Origin: Petralouisia muris | GTDB taxonomy: Bacteria > Bacillota > Clostridia > Lachnospirales > Lachnospiraceae | Assembly (NCBI RefSeq): GCF_004793545.1 | Contig: NZ_SRYA01000012.1 | Location: 1-64,000 of the forward strand | Reading direction: 5' to 3' | DNA length: 64,000 nt | Shown: positions 7,273 through 16,527 of the stretch, in pieces | Numbering within the stretch: position 1 is the stretch's first letter | Layout of the letters: each line of letters starts with the position of its first letter | Made by a program: the position numbers and the translations under genes | The notes under the pieces: generated by a model | The model's input: only the letters and a program-made list of their open reading frames with translations | Database searches by the model: none | Told to the model about the DNA's origin: nothing

Positions 7273-8874
7273 TTACAACGTGCGGATCACTATTTCTCCC
7301 TGCTCCTTCACAAATTTTGAAAATGTCCGTTCGCTTTTGATGTTCATGCTTACCTCAGAAATATTCACCGTTACGCCAGGATAAATGCTGCCTTTTACTT
7401 TTATTTTGGCATTATGGGACATTTGAATCTGCTCATGAATCTCTTTTAGTTCTTTTCTCTGGTTATTCAGTAACTGCTGTTTTTCTTTAAAAGAACGGGC
7501 AACAGTCTGAACCTGCTGAATCCGATCAGCGCTTAAAGGTTCCTTTTTCTGCATTTTCTCATTAAAATTGACAAGAATAGGACGCAGCTGTTCCAGTTCT
7601 TTGCTGATCTGAATAATACTTTTCTGCAGTTCTCCGTAATGCTCCTTTACCATAGGATCTACCCCTACTTCCAATCGGGTGAGGGTTCCCATGGTGGATC
7701 CTATGGTCTGTGCTTCTATCAGGCTGCCGGCGCGGATCACACCGCCGTTTACAAAGCCTTTTCTGCCGCTGACACGTATATCATTTGCAGCCGATACCTG
7801 ACTGTGTAAAATAGAATCCGTCTCAATATAGCCCCCAGAAATTACGGTGGCATTTTCTATAAATTTAGTAATAATATTGTCTTTTGCCTGTACTCTGCCC
7901 TTTCCCATGCCATGAATGCCGCGCTTTACAATAATCTGGCCTCCTGCAGAGAGAAATGCAGCTTCTACTACGCCTTCTATGACAATATCTCCCTTGGCGG
8001 TTACAGAAAATCCGCTCTTTATATTACCTTTAATGGTAACATTTCCGTCATAGACAATATTTCCAGTTGAAGTGTCCACATCTGCCGGCACCTCAAACAC
8101 ATCCTCCACAAATACTTTGCCGTTTACCAGGCTGGCATGGCCGGTAACGCCGGAATAAATCTCAGTCATGTCCTCGGAAAGCGTAATATTATTTCCAAAC
8201 TCCAATTTCAGTGTTTTGGCCTGTCTTCCCTGAATTTCACCGCCGAAAACATCCTTTCCTGGCTTTCCTGGAACTTCCTTGTGAAGCTTTGCAAGAACCT
8301 GCCCTTTTTCTACCCGGCTGATGGTATTCAGCTCATAATAATTTACTGTACCGTCTTCGTTCTTTTTAGGCTTTAGATTGTGGTTTGTATTAAAAAAATA
8401 TTCAATTTTGGCGTCTTTTCCATTAATTGGCGGAATACCCTTTGCCATAATATAATTTGTACAGTAATGGCGCTCCTGAAGAAACTTCTGAATTTCATCC
8501 TGCTTGAGCCCTACAGTAACCTTACGGAAGGACAATTCTTCGACAATTTCCTCTGCTGTTAACAGCTTTCCCTTGTTGGAAGGTGGATAGAAACGACAGA
8601 AAACCAACATTTTATCAATGGAAATATTCACTTCCATCTGTTCGTTTTCATAACTCCCGTTCCATGTGCCCACGTAGACTTCCGGAATGCCTTCTGTTGC
8701 AGTTAAGGCATGATTCAAGTCCTTTACATCATACATGCCATAACCTTTTGCGTCCAGATAAGCTACTACTTCCTTGTACTCCGGCGGTGTGCCACCCTCT
8801 TTGGGCGGATATACCTGAAGGAATACTCCCACATCTCTTATATCTAATTTGAAATACCCATTTTTGCTCTCCAT
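7273..8874 (-). CDS. FapA/DUF342 family protein
   Basis: A protein of about 533 residues with the DUF342 (FapA) plan: an N-terminal mixed region, a central right-handed beta-helix-like run with repeated short Gly/Ile/Val strands (GNVTIKGNIKSGFSV, KGDIVIEGVVEA, GGQIIVKRGIHG), and a C-terminal coiled coil (about 410-480) before a last beta segment. Bacterial FapA proteins carry a polymer-forming domain, but their biochemical role is unsettled. The start is placed at 8874, where AGGTGG lies 8 bases upstream; a GTG four codons earlier has no spaced ribosome site. It begins right after sigD, which suggests coupled translation. Confidence 0.75.
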   Translation of the reverse strand: MESKNGYFKLDIRDVGVFLQVYPPKEGGTPPEYKEVVAYLDAKGYGMYDVKDLNHALTATEGIPEVYVGTWNGSYENEQMEVNISIDKMLVFCRFYPPSNKGKLLTAEEIVEELSFRKVTVGLKQDEIQKFLQERHYCTNYIMAKGIPPINGKDAKIEYFFNTNHNLKPKKNEDGTVNYYELNTISRVEKGQVLAKLHKEVPGKPGKDVFGGEIQGRQAKTLKLEFGNNITLSEDMTEIYSGVTGHASLVNGKVFVEDVFEVPADVDTSTGNIVYDGNVTIKGNIKSGFSVTAKGDIVIEGVVEAAFLSAGGQIIVKRGIHGMGKGRVQAKDNIITKFIENATVISGGYIETDSILHSQVSAANDIRVSGRKGFVNGGVIRAGSLIEAQTIGSTMGTLTRLEVGVDPMVKEHYGELQKSIIQISKELEQLRPILVNFNEKMQKKEPLSADRIQQVQTVARSFKEKQQLLNNQRKELKEIHEQIQMSHNAKIKVKGSIYPGVTVNISEVSMNIKSERTFSKFVKEQGEIVIRTL

Positions 8875-8886
8875 AGCATCAACCAC

Positions 8887-9651
8887 CTAATCCGTTAATA
8901 TATTCATGTAGGGTCCCATCGTTTTTTTCATCTTCATTAGAGCTTTCGTATGAAGCTGTGATATCCGGGATTCCGACACCTCCAGTACGTTGCTGATTTC
9001 TTTTAATGTTAAATCCTCGTAGTAATACAGAGTGATTACTTTTCGTTCCTTTTCTGTAAGAACCTCAAGAGACTGCTCCAGTACTTTCTTCAGTTCTTCT
9101 TCTGCAATGGCGTCTTCCGGCTGAATAAAATGGGAGTTTCCTCTGGCGTCCATAGTAGGTTCCATTCCCTGTTCCACATATTCATTCAACGAAACCACAT
9201 TTGTGATTTTTAGCTGGTTCTGCCAGTTCAGCAGCTCTTCATTGCTCACTTCCAATTCATTGGCTATCTCTTCGTCTAAGGCTGCCCTTCCAGTTCGTGT
9301 TTCTATTTTTTTAATTGCTTCGTCAATTTTCTTCTGTTTCTGACGCACTGTTCTAGGAATCCAATCCATTTTCCGTATCTGATCCAAAATGGAACCTCTG
9401 ATTCTAAGGCTGGCATATGTTTCAAACTTTACATCCTTATTTACATCAAATTTATCGATAGCGTCAATTAGGCCAAAGATCCCATATCCAACCAGATCAT
9501 CATATTCTACATTATATCCAAGATACATGCTCAGACGCCCCGCTACAATTCTGACAAGCGATGCATATTCTACAATAATTTGTTCTCTTAATTCTGTTGT
9601 AGGTCTTTTTAAAAAATCTACCCACAATCGTTCTCTCTCTGCTGCGTTCAT
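8887..9651 (-). CDS. sigD: Flagellar sigma factor sigma-D (sigma-28, FliA/WhiG family)
   Basis: A 254-residue sigma factor that directs late flagellar, chemotaxis and autolysin genes. It has region 2 (YDDLVGYGIFGLIDAIDKFD with KFETYASLRIRGSILDQIR), then the FliA-family DWIPRTVRQK block, region 3 and a C-terminal region 4 helix-turn-helix (LTLKEISNVLEVSESRISQ). Length matches the family. It is last in the cheB-A-W-C-D-sigD block, as in B. subtilis. FlgM, its anti-sigma factor, is not in the window. Confidence 0.95.
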   Translation of the reverse strand: MNAAERERLWVDFLKRPTTELREQIIVEYASLVRIVAGRLSMYLGYNVEYDDLVGYGIFGLIDAIDKFDVNKDVKFETYASLRIRGSILDQIRKMDWIPRTVRQKQKKIDEAIKKIETRTGRAALDEEIANELEVSNEELLNWQNQLKITNVVSLNEYVEQGMEPTMDARGNSHFIQPEDAIAEEELKKVLEQSLEVLTEKERKVITLYYYEDLTLKEISNVLEVSESRISQLHTKALMKMKKTMGPYMNILTD

Positions 9652-9681
9652 CCAAAGCCCCCAAGACTAACAGGAACTGCC

Positions 9682-10005
9682 CTATTGGCCGCCTGTATTA
9701 TTTTTTTCTTCTTTTGCGGAGTCATCCTGGTTTTGCGGAGTTTCTGCCTGGTCTGCCTGATCTGCTTCTTCAGCATTCTCTCCTTCTTCCCCCTCCGCTG
9801 CCTCTTCCGTGGCTTCTTCTGGTTCTTCCTTGAAATTTTTATCCAACAACAGTTTCGCAACACATCCTAAGATATAAAAGGATATTAAAACGATGACCCA
9901 TATTTTTACAAACTGCTTCGTATCCATTCTCGTGATAAAACCTATAATGCAGATTGCGAGTCCTCCAATCAGCGTAATAATTATTGGCACCTGTTTTGTT
10001 TTCAT
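9682..10005 (-). CDS. Small membrane protein with a very acidic tail
   Basis: A 107-residue protein with two predicted membrane helices (about residues 6-24 and 33-53) and a cytoplasmic or exposed tail dominated by Glu, Ala, Asp and Gln (EEPEEATEEAAEGEEGENAEE and beyond). GGTGACAGGAT precedes the ATG at 10005. It sits between cheD and sigD. I recognise no family. Similar short membrane proteins of unknown role occur in this slot in related operons. Confidence 0.6.
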   Translation of the reverse strand: MKTKQVPIIITLIGGLAICIIGFITRMDTKQFVKIWVIVLISFYILGCVAKLLLDKNFKEEPEEATEEAAEGEEGENAEEADQADQAETPQNQDDSAKEEKNNTGGQ

Positions 10006-10017
10006 ATCCTGTCACCT

Positions 10018-10500
10018 TTAAATAGATTTGATTGTTTTGCCCACTGCTTTAATACGAAATTCCCCGGTTGCCGTATACAATTCTACGGTACGTCCGTAAT
10101 TCAATCCAGTATCCTCAGCTAAAAGGGGAATTCCAAGCTGCTTTAATTTTCTCCGGGAAGCCTGTGCATTGCGCTCTCCTACATTACCAATGGTAGAAAG
10201 CCCGCTGACTTCAAACATTTTCGCTCCTCCGGCAATCTTTGCAACGAGCCGTCTTTTATTGGCCCCTGCTGCCACTACTCGTCTAACTAATTCTTCAATT
10301 CCTGTATCTGCAAACTTGGCAATATTTGAATTATTCCGCATCTGTGTGCTGTCTGGAAGCATGATATGTGCCAATCCTCCGATTTTGAGAACCGGATCGT
10401 AAACGGCAATTCCGATACAAGATCCAAGCCCCAAGGTTGTAATCATATCATCACCTTTACAAATATTCAAATCTGCCATTCCAACTTTAATTGTAGCCAT
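10018..10500 (-). CDS. cheD: Chemotaxis protein CheD (receptor glutamine deamidase)
   Basis: A 160-residue CheD. It deamidates specific glutamines of chemoreceptors and binds CheC. The catalytic Cys lies in TTLGLGSCIGIAVYD (near residue 28) and the His in GGLAHIMLPDS (near 45). The later AKIAGGAKMF and GERNAQA blocks are family features. A Thr before the Cys motif is also present. It lies 15 bases downstream of cheC, its regulatory partner, which supports a CheC-CheD adaptation loop. Confidence 0.95.
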   Translation of the reverse strand: MATIKVGMADLNICKGDDMITTLGLGSCIGIAVYDPVLKIGGLAHIMLPDSTQMRNNSNIAKFADTGIEELVRRVVAAGANKRRLVAKIAGGAKMFEVSGLSTIGNVGERNAQASRRKLKQLGIPLLAEDTGLNYGRTVELYTATGEFRIKAVGKTIKSI

Positions 10501-10515
10501 AACTCCTTGCTCCTC

Positions 10516-11136
10516 TTATAGTGCAATCCCCAGTGAAGTTAAAATCTTATCATAGGAATCTACATCCGGCATTAATATAAAGAATCCCTGTATTTTCACA
10601 TCGTCCCCAAATTCTGTCTGTATCAAAAGTGCGTTATCTCCATATTGACCAAACTGAATCGCCGGCACGCTTAAAATAGCCGCTGCCATATCAATGGCAA
10701 GGTATGGTACAGATGCAGTGATTACCATGTTTGTCATAGTTGACAATGCCGACAAATAGGAACCGGAAATAATGTTTCCAATCTCCCGAATTGCAGACAG
10801 ATCCATCTCATTAAATTCTTCTGTATAATCATCCGGCCTTCCCATCAAGTGATTTACCAGATAATGAGCAGAATCCATTTTCAGCAAAAACATCATGCTT
10901 CCGCTGATGTCGCTTTCCACCTCCAAAAAAATTCCCACAATTGTTTCTTCCTCTGCTGAAATCGCAGTGGGCAGTTCCTGAAAAGTTAAAAATTCTATCT
11001 TAGGCACTTCCATATTTACTTTCAAGTTCAGCATATTAGAAATCGCAGTGGTAGCATTTCCTGCACCGATATTTCCAATCTCCTTCAGCACATCAAAATA
11101 CATTTCATTAACCTGATCCAAACTAAACTTCGCCAT
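10516..11136 (-). CDS. cheC: CheY-P phosphatase CheC
   Basis: A 206-residue CheC. Two copies of the phosphatase motif are visible, LKEIGNIGAGNATTAI near residue 18 and IREIGNIISGSYLSAL near 115; each keeps the Glu and Asn that act in CheY-P hydrolysis. The start at 11136 (MAKFSLDQ) is chosen because AAGGAGA lies about 8 bases upstream; the frame remains open for 23 more codons without a site. With cheD next, it forms the Bacillus-type CheC/CheD module. Confidence 0.95.
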   Translation of the reverse strand: MAKFSLDQVNEMYFDVLKEIGNIGAGNATTAISNMLNLKVNMEVPKIEFLTFQELPTAISAEEETIVGIFLEVESDISGSMMFLLKMDSAHYLVNHLMGRPDDYTEEFNEMDLSAIREIGNIISGSYLSALSTMTNMVITASVPYLAIDMAAAILSVPAIQFGQYGDNALLIQTEFGDDVKIQGFFILMPDVDSYDKILTSLGIAL

Positions 11137-11161
11137 GGCTCTTATCTCCTTAATTACGAAC

Positions 11162-11199
11162 AGGCTGCTGCTCAAACTCCTATTTTGCTGCAACAGCCT
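11162..11199 (-). other. Intergenic hairpin between cheW and cheC
   Basis: On the minus strand AGGCTGTTGC pairs with GCAGCAGCCT (10 pairs, one G-U) around an 18-base loop. No U-tract follows. It sits directly upstream of the cheC ribosome-binding site and may affect mRNA stability or cheC translation. Confidence 0.5.
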
Positions 11200-11211
11200 T
11201 TTCAAATCTAA

Positions 11212-11676
11212 CTACACAGTTTCTGTTTCATCAATGATACTATTGGTATCAAACAGAGAAATCAGTTCTTCTCCGTGTTTACCAACTCCATTAATAAAGT
11301 TACTTTTGCTGTTCTTAGCGTCGTAAGCCACTTTATCAATTTCATCCGGGCCAAGGGTTACCACTTCTTTCACCTCATCTACAATGAGACCAAGAACTCC
11401 ATGTTCTTCCAGCTTCAGGATAATGATTCTGGTAACGTCCGTGAATACGTCCGGTTCCAGATCCATCTTGGTGCGAATACTCATCACCGGTACAATTTCC
11501 CCGCGCAGATTGATGATTCCTTTAAAATAAGGCTGTACTTTCGGCACTCTGGTAATTTTCTGCATACGGACAATATTATCCACATAACTGATGTCAATTC
11601 CATATTGTTCACTGCCGATTTTCACTACGATAAACTGCTTTTTGCCATCTTCTACCACAGATATATTGTTAGCCAT
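11212..11676 (-). CDS. cheW: Chemotaxis coupling protein CheW
   Basis: A 154-residue single-domain CheW linking receptors to CheA. Family blocks are IGSEQYGIDISYV, ITRVPKVQPYFKGIINLRGE (with the conserved NLRG) and LGLIVDEVKEVV. GGGGGTGT precedes the ATG. It lies 11 bases after cheA. Confidence 0.95.
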   Translation of the reverse strand: MANNISVVEDGKKQFIVVKIGSEQYGIDISYVDNIVRMQKITRVPKVQPYFKGIINLRGEIVPVMSIRTKMDLEPDVFTDVTRIIILKLEEHGVLGLIVDEVKEVVTLGPDEIDKVAYDAKNSKSNFINGVGKHGEELISLFDTNSIIDETETV

Positions 11677-11687
11677 AGTAACACCCC

Positions 11688-13829
11688 CTAAAATAATGTA
11701 TTAACATCCAGGATTAACGCCACTTCACCGTCACCCAGTACAGTTGCACCGCTGATAATCTTGGTACTGTTGTTAATGTATTTGCCCAGGGACTTGATAA
11801 CAATTTCCTGTTGGCCATTCAATTCATCTACAATAAGTCCGGCAAACTTATCACCCTTGCGGACAATAATAACTGTAAGGCTTTCTTTTTCTTCTTCTTC
11901 TGGTTCGCAATCCAGAAGCTGATCCAGGCGGATCAGCGGAATTACCATACCGCGGATATGTATTACTTCTTTTGCCTGAACAAACTTAATCTCGTCTGCC
12001 ATGATTTCTTCTATCGTTTCAATAGAACCGAGGGAAATTGCATATTTCTCACCCCGTACTTCCACCATCAAAGCCTGAATAATAGCCAGTGTCAGCGGAA
12101 GGCGAACCGTAAATTTGGAACCTTCTCCCAGAATGCTTTTCACTTCCACATCTCCACCTAAAGCTTCAATATTGGATTTGACAACATCCAGTCCTACTCC
12201 GCGGCCAGATACATCCGAAATCTGCTTTGCCATGGAAAAGCTTGGCATAAACAGAAAATCAATAATTTCTTTCTGACTCAAAGCGGCTCCCTGTTCCGGC
12301 GTAATTAATCCTCGCTCAATGGCTTTATTTTTAACATTTTCTGTATCAATTCCATTACCGTCGTCACTTACTTCAATAATAACGTTATTTCCTTCCTGGA
12401 AAGCGTTCAGGTGAATAGACCCCGTTTCTGGTTTGCCTCGCTTTTTACGCAATTCTGCATTCTCAAGACCATGATCAGCAGAATTACGGAGCAAATGCTG
12501 CAAAGGATCGCCAATCTGATCCACAACGGTACGATCCAGTTCAGTATCTTCACCAGTCATGTGCAGCTCCATCTTTTTATCCAGCTTCTTTGACAAATCA
12601 CGGATCATCCGGGGGAATTTCTGCACAACGCTTTCAATGGGCACCATTCGGACTTTCATTACAGACTCGTGAAGCCCTGTGGTGATTCGTTCCAGATATT
12701 CAATCTGCTCATGGAATGCCTGGGAATTGGAACCATTAACGCCTCCATCCGAAGTAGAGCCAATGGATACCAAAGAATTTTTCGCTATAATCAGCTCGCT
12801 GACCTGATTCATCAATGCATCCAGCTTCTCAATATCCACACGGACCGTCCTGTTTGTTACCGGCTTGCCCGTATTCTGCTTCTTCCCATTCTGGGGCTGA
12901 GCCTGCGCCTTAGCTGGGGTTGCCGGGGCCTGTACAGCGTTTGCAGTCTCTTTCTTCCGTTCCTGCTCTGCTGCTTTGGCTGCTGCTGCCGCCTCTTCTT
13001 CTTTCTTAGCTGCTGCCGCAGTCAGTTCTTTGTACTCAACCTGTTCTCCCACTGCTTCTTCAATCTCAGAAACAGCTTTGGAAACTTCTATAATCTTATC
13101 CAACTCTGATTCACTGGCAAAATAAAAGCTGAAATCAAAACCGAATTTCTCATCTTCAATATCCTGAGAGGTTGGATTATATACAATAATATTTCCGTAA
13201 TCTTCCACTGCTTTAAAAACAAGAAACGCTCTCGCTGCCTTCAACAGACAGTCTTCCTGGATGTATACTGTCATGCCATACAGCTTCATGCCTTTTTCTT
13301 CCGATACCCGGAGTTCTTCTTTTTCCTTCTCTGAAAATTCTATATCAAGATATTTCTTCTGAAATCTGTCTCCGCCAGAATTATTCGCAGGCTCCTCCTT
13401 CACTGCCGGTTTTTCTTCCTTCTTAGGTTCAGGTGCATTTCCGGTTCCCGCTGCCAGAATATCGTTCAGTTCCTGAATAATTGCCTCGTTGTCATCTGTC
13501 CCTTCTTCTGAACTTTCTTTTACATTTTCCAGATATGCATCTATGGCGTCCAGACACTGAAACAGCACATCCACCAGACCGCTGGTAACACTCATGTTAC
13601 CGCTGCGGACTTCCTGAAAAACATTCTCCATATCATGGGTCAAACGCTGCATGCGTTTGAATCCCATGGTTCCTGCCATTCCCTTCAGAGAATGGGCTGC
13701 ACGGAAAATCTCGTTGATAGTATCCATATTCTCCGGATCTTTCTCCAGACTCATGATACAATCCGAAAGGTTCTGCAGATGTCCATTTGTTTCATCAATA
13801 AAAATCTCAAGGTATTGGCTTACATCCAT
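11688..13829 (-). CDS. cheA: Chemotaxis histidine kinase CheA
   Basis: A protein of about 713 residues. Order: P1 Hpt domain with the phosphorylated His near residue 46 in AAHSLKGMAGTMGF; a P2-like region; an Ala/Glu/Lys/Pro-rich linker (about 270-330); P3 dimerisation; P4 ATPase with DHGLE, VSDDGNGID and VSGRGVGLDVV; and a C-terminal CheW-like P5 domain. The ATG at 13829 lies one base after the cheB stop, with GGGGGTA upstream in the end of cheB, so translation is probably coupled. Receptor genes are not in the window. Confidence 0.96.
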   Translation of the reverse strand: MDVSQYLEIFIDETNGHLQNLSDCIMSLEKDPENMDTINEIFRAAHSLKGMAGTMGFKRMQRLTHDMENVFQEVRSGNMSVTSGLVDVLFQCLDAIDAYLENVKESSEEGTDDNEAIIQELNDILAAGTGNAPEPKKEEKPAVKEEPANNSGGDRFQKKYLDIEFSEKEKEELRVSEEKGMKLYGMTVYIQEDCLLKAARAFLVFKAVEDYGNIIVYNPTSQDIEDEKFGFDFSFYFASESELDKIIEVSKAVSEIEEAVGEQVEYKELTAAAAKKEEEAAAAAKAAEQERKKETANAVQAPATPAKAQAQPQNGKKQNTGKPVTNRTVRVDIEKLDALMNQVSELIIAKNSLVSIGSTSDGGVNGSNSQAFHEQIEYLERITTGLHESVMKVRMVPIESVVQKFPRMIRDLSKKLDKKMELHMTGEDTELDRTVVDQIGDPLQHLLRNSADHGLENAELRKKRGKPETGSIHLNAFQEGNNVIIEVSDDGNGIDTENVKNKAIERGLITPEQGAALSQKEIIDFLFMPSFSMAKQISDVSGRGVGLDVVKSNIEALGGDVEVKSILGEGSKFTVRLPLTLAIIQALMVEVRGEKYAISLGSIETIEEIMADEIKFVQAKEVIHIRGMVIPLIRLDQLLDCEPEEEEKESLTVIIVRKGDKFAGLIVDELNGQQEIVIKSLGKYINNSTKIISGATVLGDGEVALILDVNTLF

Positions 13830-13830
13830 A

Positions 13831-14910
13831 CTACTGTACCCCCACATTCTTTATTATCGTTTGTGCAACTTCTGTTAAGGGAACCACCTCATCTACAGCG
13901 CCCGCCTCGGCAATTGCCTTCGGCATTCCATAAACCACGCAGGACTGGGCGTCCTGTGCGATTACATAGATTTTCTTTTTCTGTTTCAGGGAAAGAATTC
14001 CTCCTGTCCCGTCCGCCCCCATTCCGGTAAGCACTACGCATACAATCTCGTCATACCCGCTGTTTCGCAGAGATTCATAAGTCACATTAGCACAGGGACG
14101 CAGTCCGCCGATAGCCGGCGCATCGTTTAAATGAACCACATGCCTTCCATCTGGCTTCTTCAAAATCTCCATATGCTTCCCGCCGGGAGCAATATAGACG
14201 CATCCTTTTCCCAAAACTTCACCGTCCTCGGCTTCTTTGACTGCAATCTTGCTGACTTCATTCAAACGATCCGCCATGGATTTTGTAAATCCTACCGGCA
14301 TATGCTGAACCAGCACCATAGGAGCATCCATATTCTCCGGCAGATATGGAATTACACTCTGCAATGCCTTGGGTCCTCCGGTAGAACATGCAAGGGCTAC
14401 CAGCCTGTTAGCGCCTTTTACCATTGTTCTTTTCGGCGCCTGAACAAACTTTGCCGCAGCGGGCTTCTCTGCTGCTTTTGCGGTTGATGTAAGGATATTC
14501 TTTGCATTGTCAGATCTGACAACGGCCTTTAACACGCGCAACAGGCTCCCCTTGAAATCTTCTCCCTTTGCTTCAATAATATTACAGGGCTTTGTGACAA
14601 AATCAACCGCTCCCAGCTCCATGGCTCGGATTGTAATATCCGCATCCTTCACGGTCAGGGTGCTAACCATAATAATGGTAGCTTTAATCTTTTCCTGCTG
14701 TAATTTTTCCAGTAATTCCAGACCATCCATCCGAGGCATATTCACATCCAGAACTACACCATCATAGCTGGTTGTTTTCAGTCTTTCATACGCCTCCAGG
14801 CCATCTTTGCAAACATCTGTTGCCTGAAATGTACTATCTGTATTGATTATATCACATATAAGTCTTCTCATAAGTGCAGAGTCATCAACCACTAAAATAT
14901 TTTTTTTCAT
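13831..14910 (-). CDS. cheB: Chemotaxis methylesterase/glutaminase CheB
   Basis: A 359-residue response regulator with a receiver domain (phospho-Asp near residue 55 in VLDVNMPRMDG, Lys in VTKPC) and a C-terminal methylesterase domain. The catalytic triad is visible: Ser in ACSTGGPKAL (about 176), His in VQHMPVGFT (about 203) and Asp in TGMGADGTGG (about 300). Two adjacent ATGs exist; the second (14910) has the better GGGTGAT spacing. CheR is absent from the window. Confidence 0.95.
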   Translation of the reverse strand: MKKNILVVDDSALMRRLICDIINTDSTFQATDVCKDGLEAYERLKTTSYDGVVLDVNMPRMDGLELLEKLQQEKIKATIIMVSTLTVKDADITIRAMELGAVDFVTKPCNIIEAKGEDFKGSLLRVLKAVVRSDNAKNILTSTAKAAEKPAAAKFVQAPKRTMVKGANRLVALACSTGGPKALQSVIPYLPENMDAPMVLVQHMPVGFTKSMADRLNEVSKIAVKEAEDGEVLGKGCVYIAPGGKHMEILKKPDGRHVVHLNDAPAIGGLRPCANVTYESLRNSGYDEIVCVVLTGMGADGTGGILSLKQKKKIYVIAQDAQSCVVYGMPKAIAEAGAVDEVVPLTEVAQTIIKNVGVQ

Positions 14911-14914
14911 CATA

Positions 14915-15643
14915 TCACCCTTTTTGTCTGCTTCTGCGTTCTTGTTCAAAAATATATTTTATAATCAGCTCTCGTTTCTTTTCATCTTTCATCAAGAAAT
15001 TTACCCGATATTCATATTTCTCGTTCTCCATTTTCTGGCAAATTACAATCTTTCCTACGATTTCCAGAAGATAATCCATGCTCTCATTTGCCAGACGGAT
15101 GGACATCAGCAAATAACCGCCTTCTTTTCCTGGCTGCTGGGCCACAAATCGTATTCCGCCTCCGCTGATATCTACTGCAATGGCCTCCCTGCTCAGATCC
15201 GCCGGATATGTTAACCTATGATGTTCTTTCAAATCTGTGATATCTTCAATTTCGGCTTCCTCATCTGTAATTGCCATATATTCTATATCCATGATACACT
15301 CAAACCGATAGAATTCGCGTCTCTGAAATTTTTCTAATGGGCTCTTGAGTTCCATTAGCATCAGATAGACATTTTCCTTCAGGTAGCGGTTTTTAATCTG
15401 AGCAATACAGCGATACATTCCTCCTCTGGTATAAAACAGAGCCTCAAGCCTGACGCCGTTGGGGGGAGCGTCTATTTTTCCTTTTACAATTGGAAGCAGC
15501 AATTCCATGGAACCGTCTTCCTGTACATTTTCTACAATACTGCGATAAGCTGGCGGATATTCCCCCAGCCTTCTTCCCTTTTCTACCTGCTGTAGAATCC
15601 GGATTTCAACTTTGTCTCCCGTTTTGATAACATTGGATTTCAT
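14915..15643 (-). CDS. PilZ-domain c-di-GMP receptor, YcgR/YpfA-like flagellar brake
   Basis: A 242-residue protein with a YcgR-type N-domain (1-100) and a PilZ domain. The c-di-GMP binding signatures RREFYR (108-113, RxxxR) and DISGGGIRF (158-166) are intact. In other bacteria such proteins bind c-di-GMP and slow or stop the motor through MotA or FliG. Its place between flhG and cheB agrees with a motility role. An HD-GYP protein at 61004-62110 could lower its ligand. Confidence 0.88.
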   Translation of the reverse strand: MKSNVIKTGDKVEIRILQQVEKGRRLGEYPPAYRSIVENVQEDGSMELLLPIVKGKIDAPPNGVRLEALFYTRGGMYRCIAQIKNRYLKENVYLMLMELKSPLEKFQRREFYRFECIMDIEYMAITDEEAEIEDITDLKEHHRLTYPADLSREAIAVDISGGGIRFVAQQPGKEGGYLLMSIRLANESMDYLLEIVGKIVICQKMENEKYEYRVNFLMKDEKKRELIIKYIFEQERRSRQKG

Positions 15644-15646
15644 ACA

Positions 15647-16525
15647 TTAACCTCTCTTATAAATAAAGCGGGAAAGCAGCTGCATAATTCCTTTTTTTGC
15701 ATATAAGGGAACCGTATTCCCATCCAACAAATTTCCAGTCAATACTTCAAAAGCCCTGCTGGACTTTGCTTCCGGATAGAGAATGCTTACCGGCTGCTGC
15801 TGACGTACCGCCTTTTCCATTGCTGCATCCTGGGGAATCATTCCAAGATACTCCAAATTTCCTTTTAAAAACTGTCCTACTACGGCATTTAGCTTCTCAT
15901 AGATCCCCATGCCTTCTTCTTCTGTAACCACCCGGTTGGAGATCACCTTAATCTTTGTCTGCGCCTGACGAAATTCAGGATTTCGATGCAATGCTTTCAG
16001 CAAAGAATACGCATCAGTCAAAGAACTGGGTTCCGAAGTAGCCAACAGAAGGATTTCTGGACTGGCCATTACAAATTCCAACACATGATCTGAAATTCCG
16101 GCTCCGGTATCTATCAAAATAATATCTGCAAGCCCATCCAGTTCCGATAAATTGTGCACCAGAAATTTTAATTTTTCTTTGGACAAATTATTAACGCCCG
16201 TAATTCCCGAGCCTCCGGATATAAATCCGATATCCATAGGTCCCGGGGTAATGATTTCCTGTATGGTCTTTCCTCGGTAAATTAAATCACTTAAATTATA
16301 TTTAGGAATTGCGCCAAACATGATTTCCACATTTGCAAGCCCTAAATCTGCATCAAAAATAATGACTTTTTTTCCAAGCCTCTGCATGTGAACCGCCAGA
16401 TTTACCACTACATTTGATTTGCCCACACCGCCTTTTCCACTTGTTACGGTAAAAATGCGCGCTTTCGATGTGGACCACTGCTGATTTTTCTTTACAATAT
16501 TTCTTAACTGTTCTGCCTGGTCCAT
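15647..16525 (-). CDS. flhG: Flagellar number regulator FlhG (YlxH/MinD-like ATPase)
   Basis: A 292-residue ParA/MinD-like ATPase. The deviant Walker A GKGGVGKS is at residues 30-37 and a Walker B-like VIIFDADLGLANVE follows. The N-terminal DQAEQLR segment matches the activating motif that stimulates FlhF GTPase. Together with FlhF it controls number and placement of flagella. It lies 2 bases after flhF. Confidence 0.95.
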   Translation of the reverse strand: MDQAEQLRNIVKKNQQWSTSKARIFTVTSGKGGVGKSNVVVNLAVHMQRLGKKVIIFDADLGLANVEIMFGAIPKYNLSDLIYRGKTIQEIITPGPMDIGFISGGSGITGVNNLSKEKLKFLVHNLSELDGLADIILIDTGAGISDHVLEFVMASPEILLLATSEPSSLTDAYSLLKALHRNPEFRQAQTKIKVISNRVVTEEEGMGIYEKLNAVVGQFLKGNLEYLGMIPQDAAMEKAVRQQQPVSILYPEAKSSRAFEVLTGNLLDGNTVPLYAKKGIMQLLSRFIYKRG

Positions 16526-16527
16526 AC

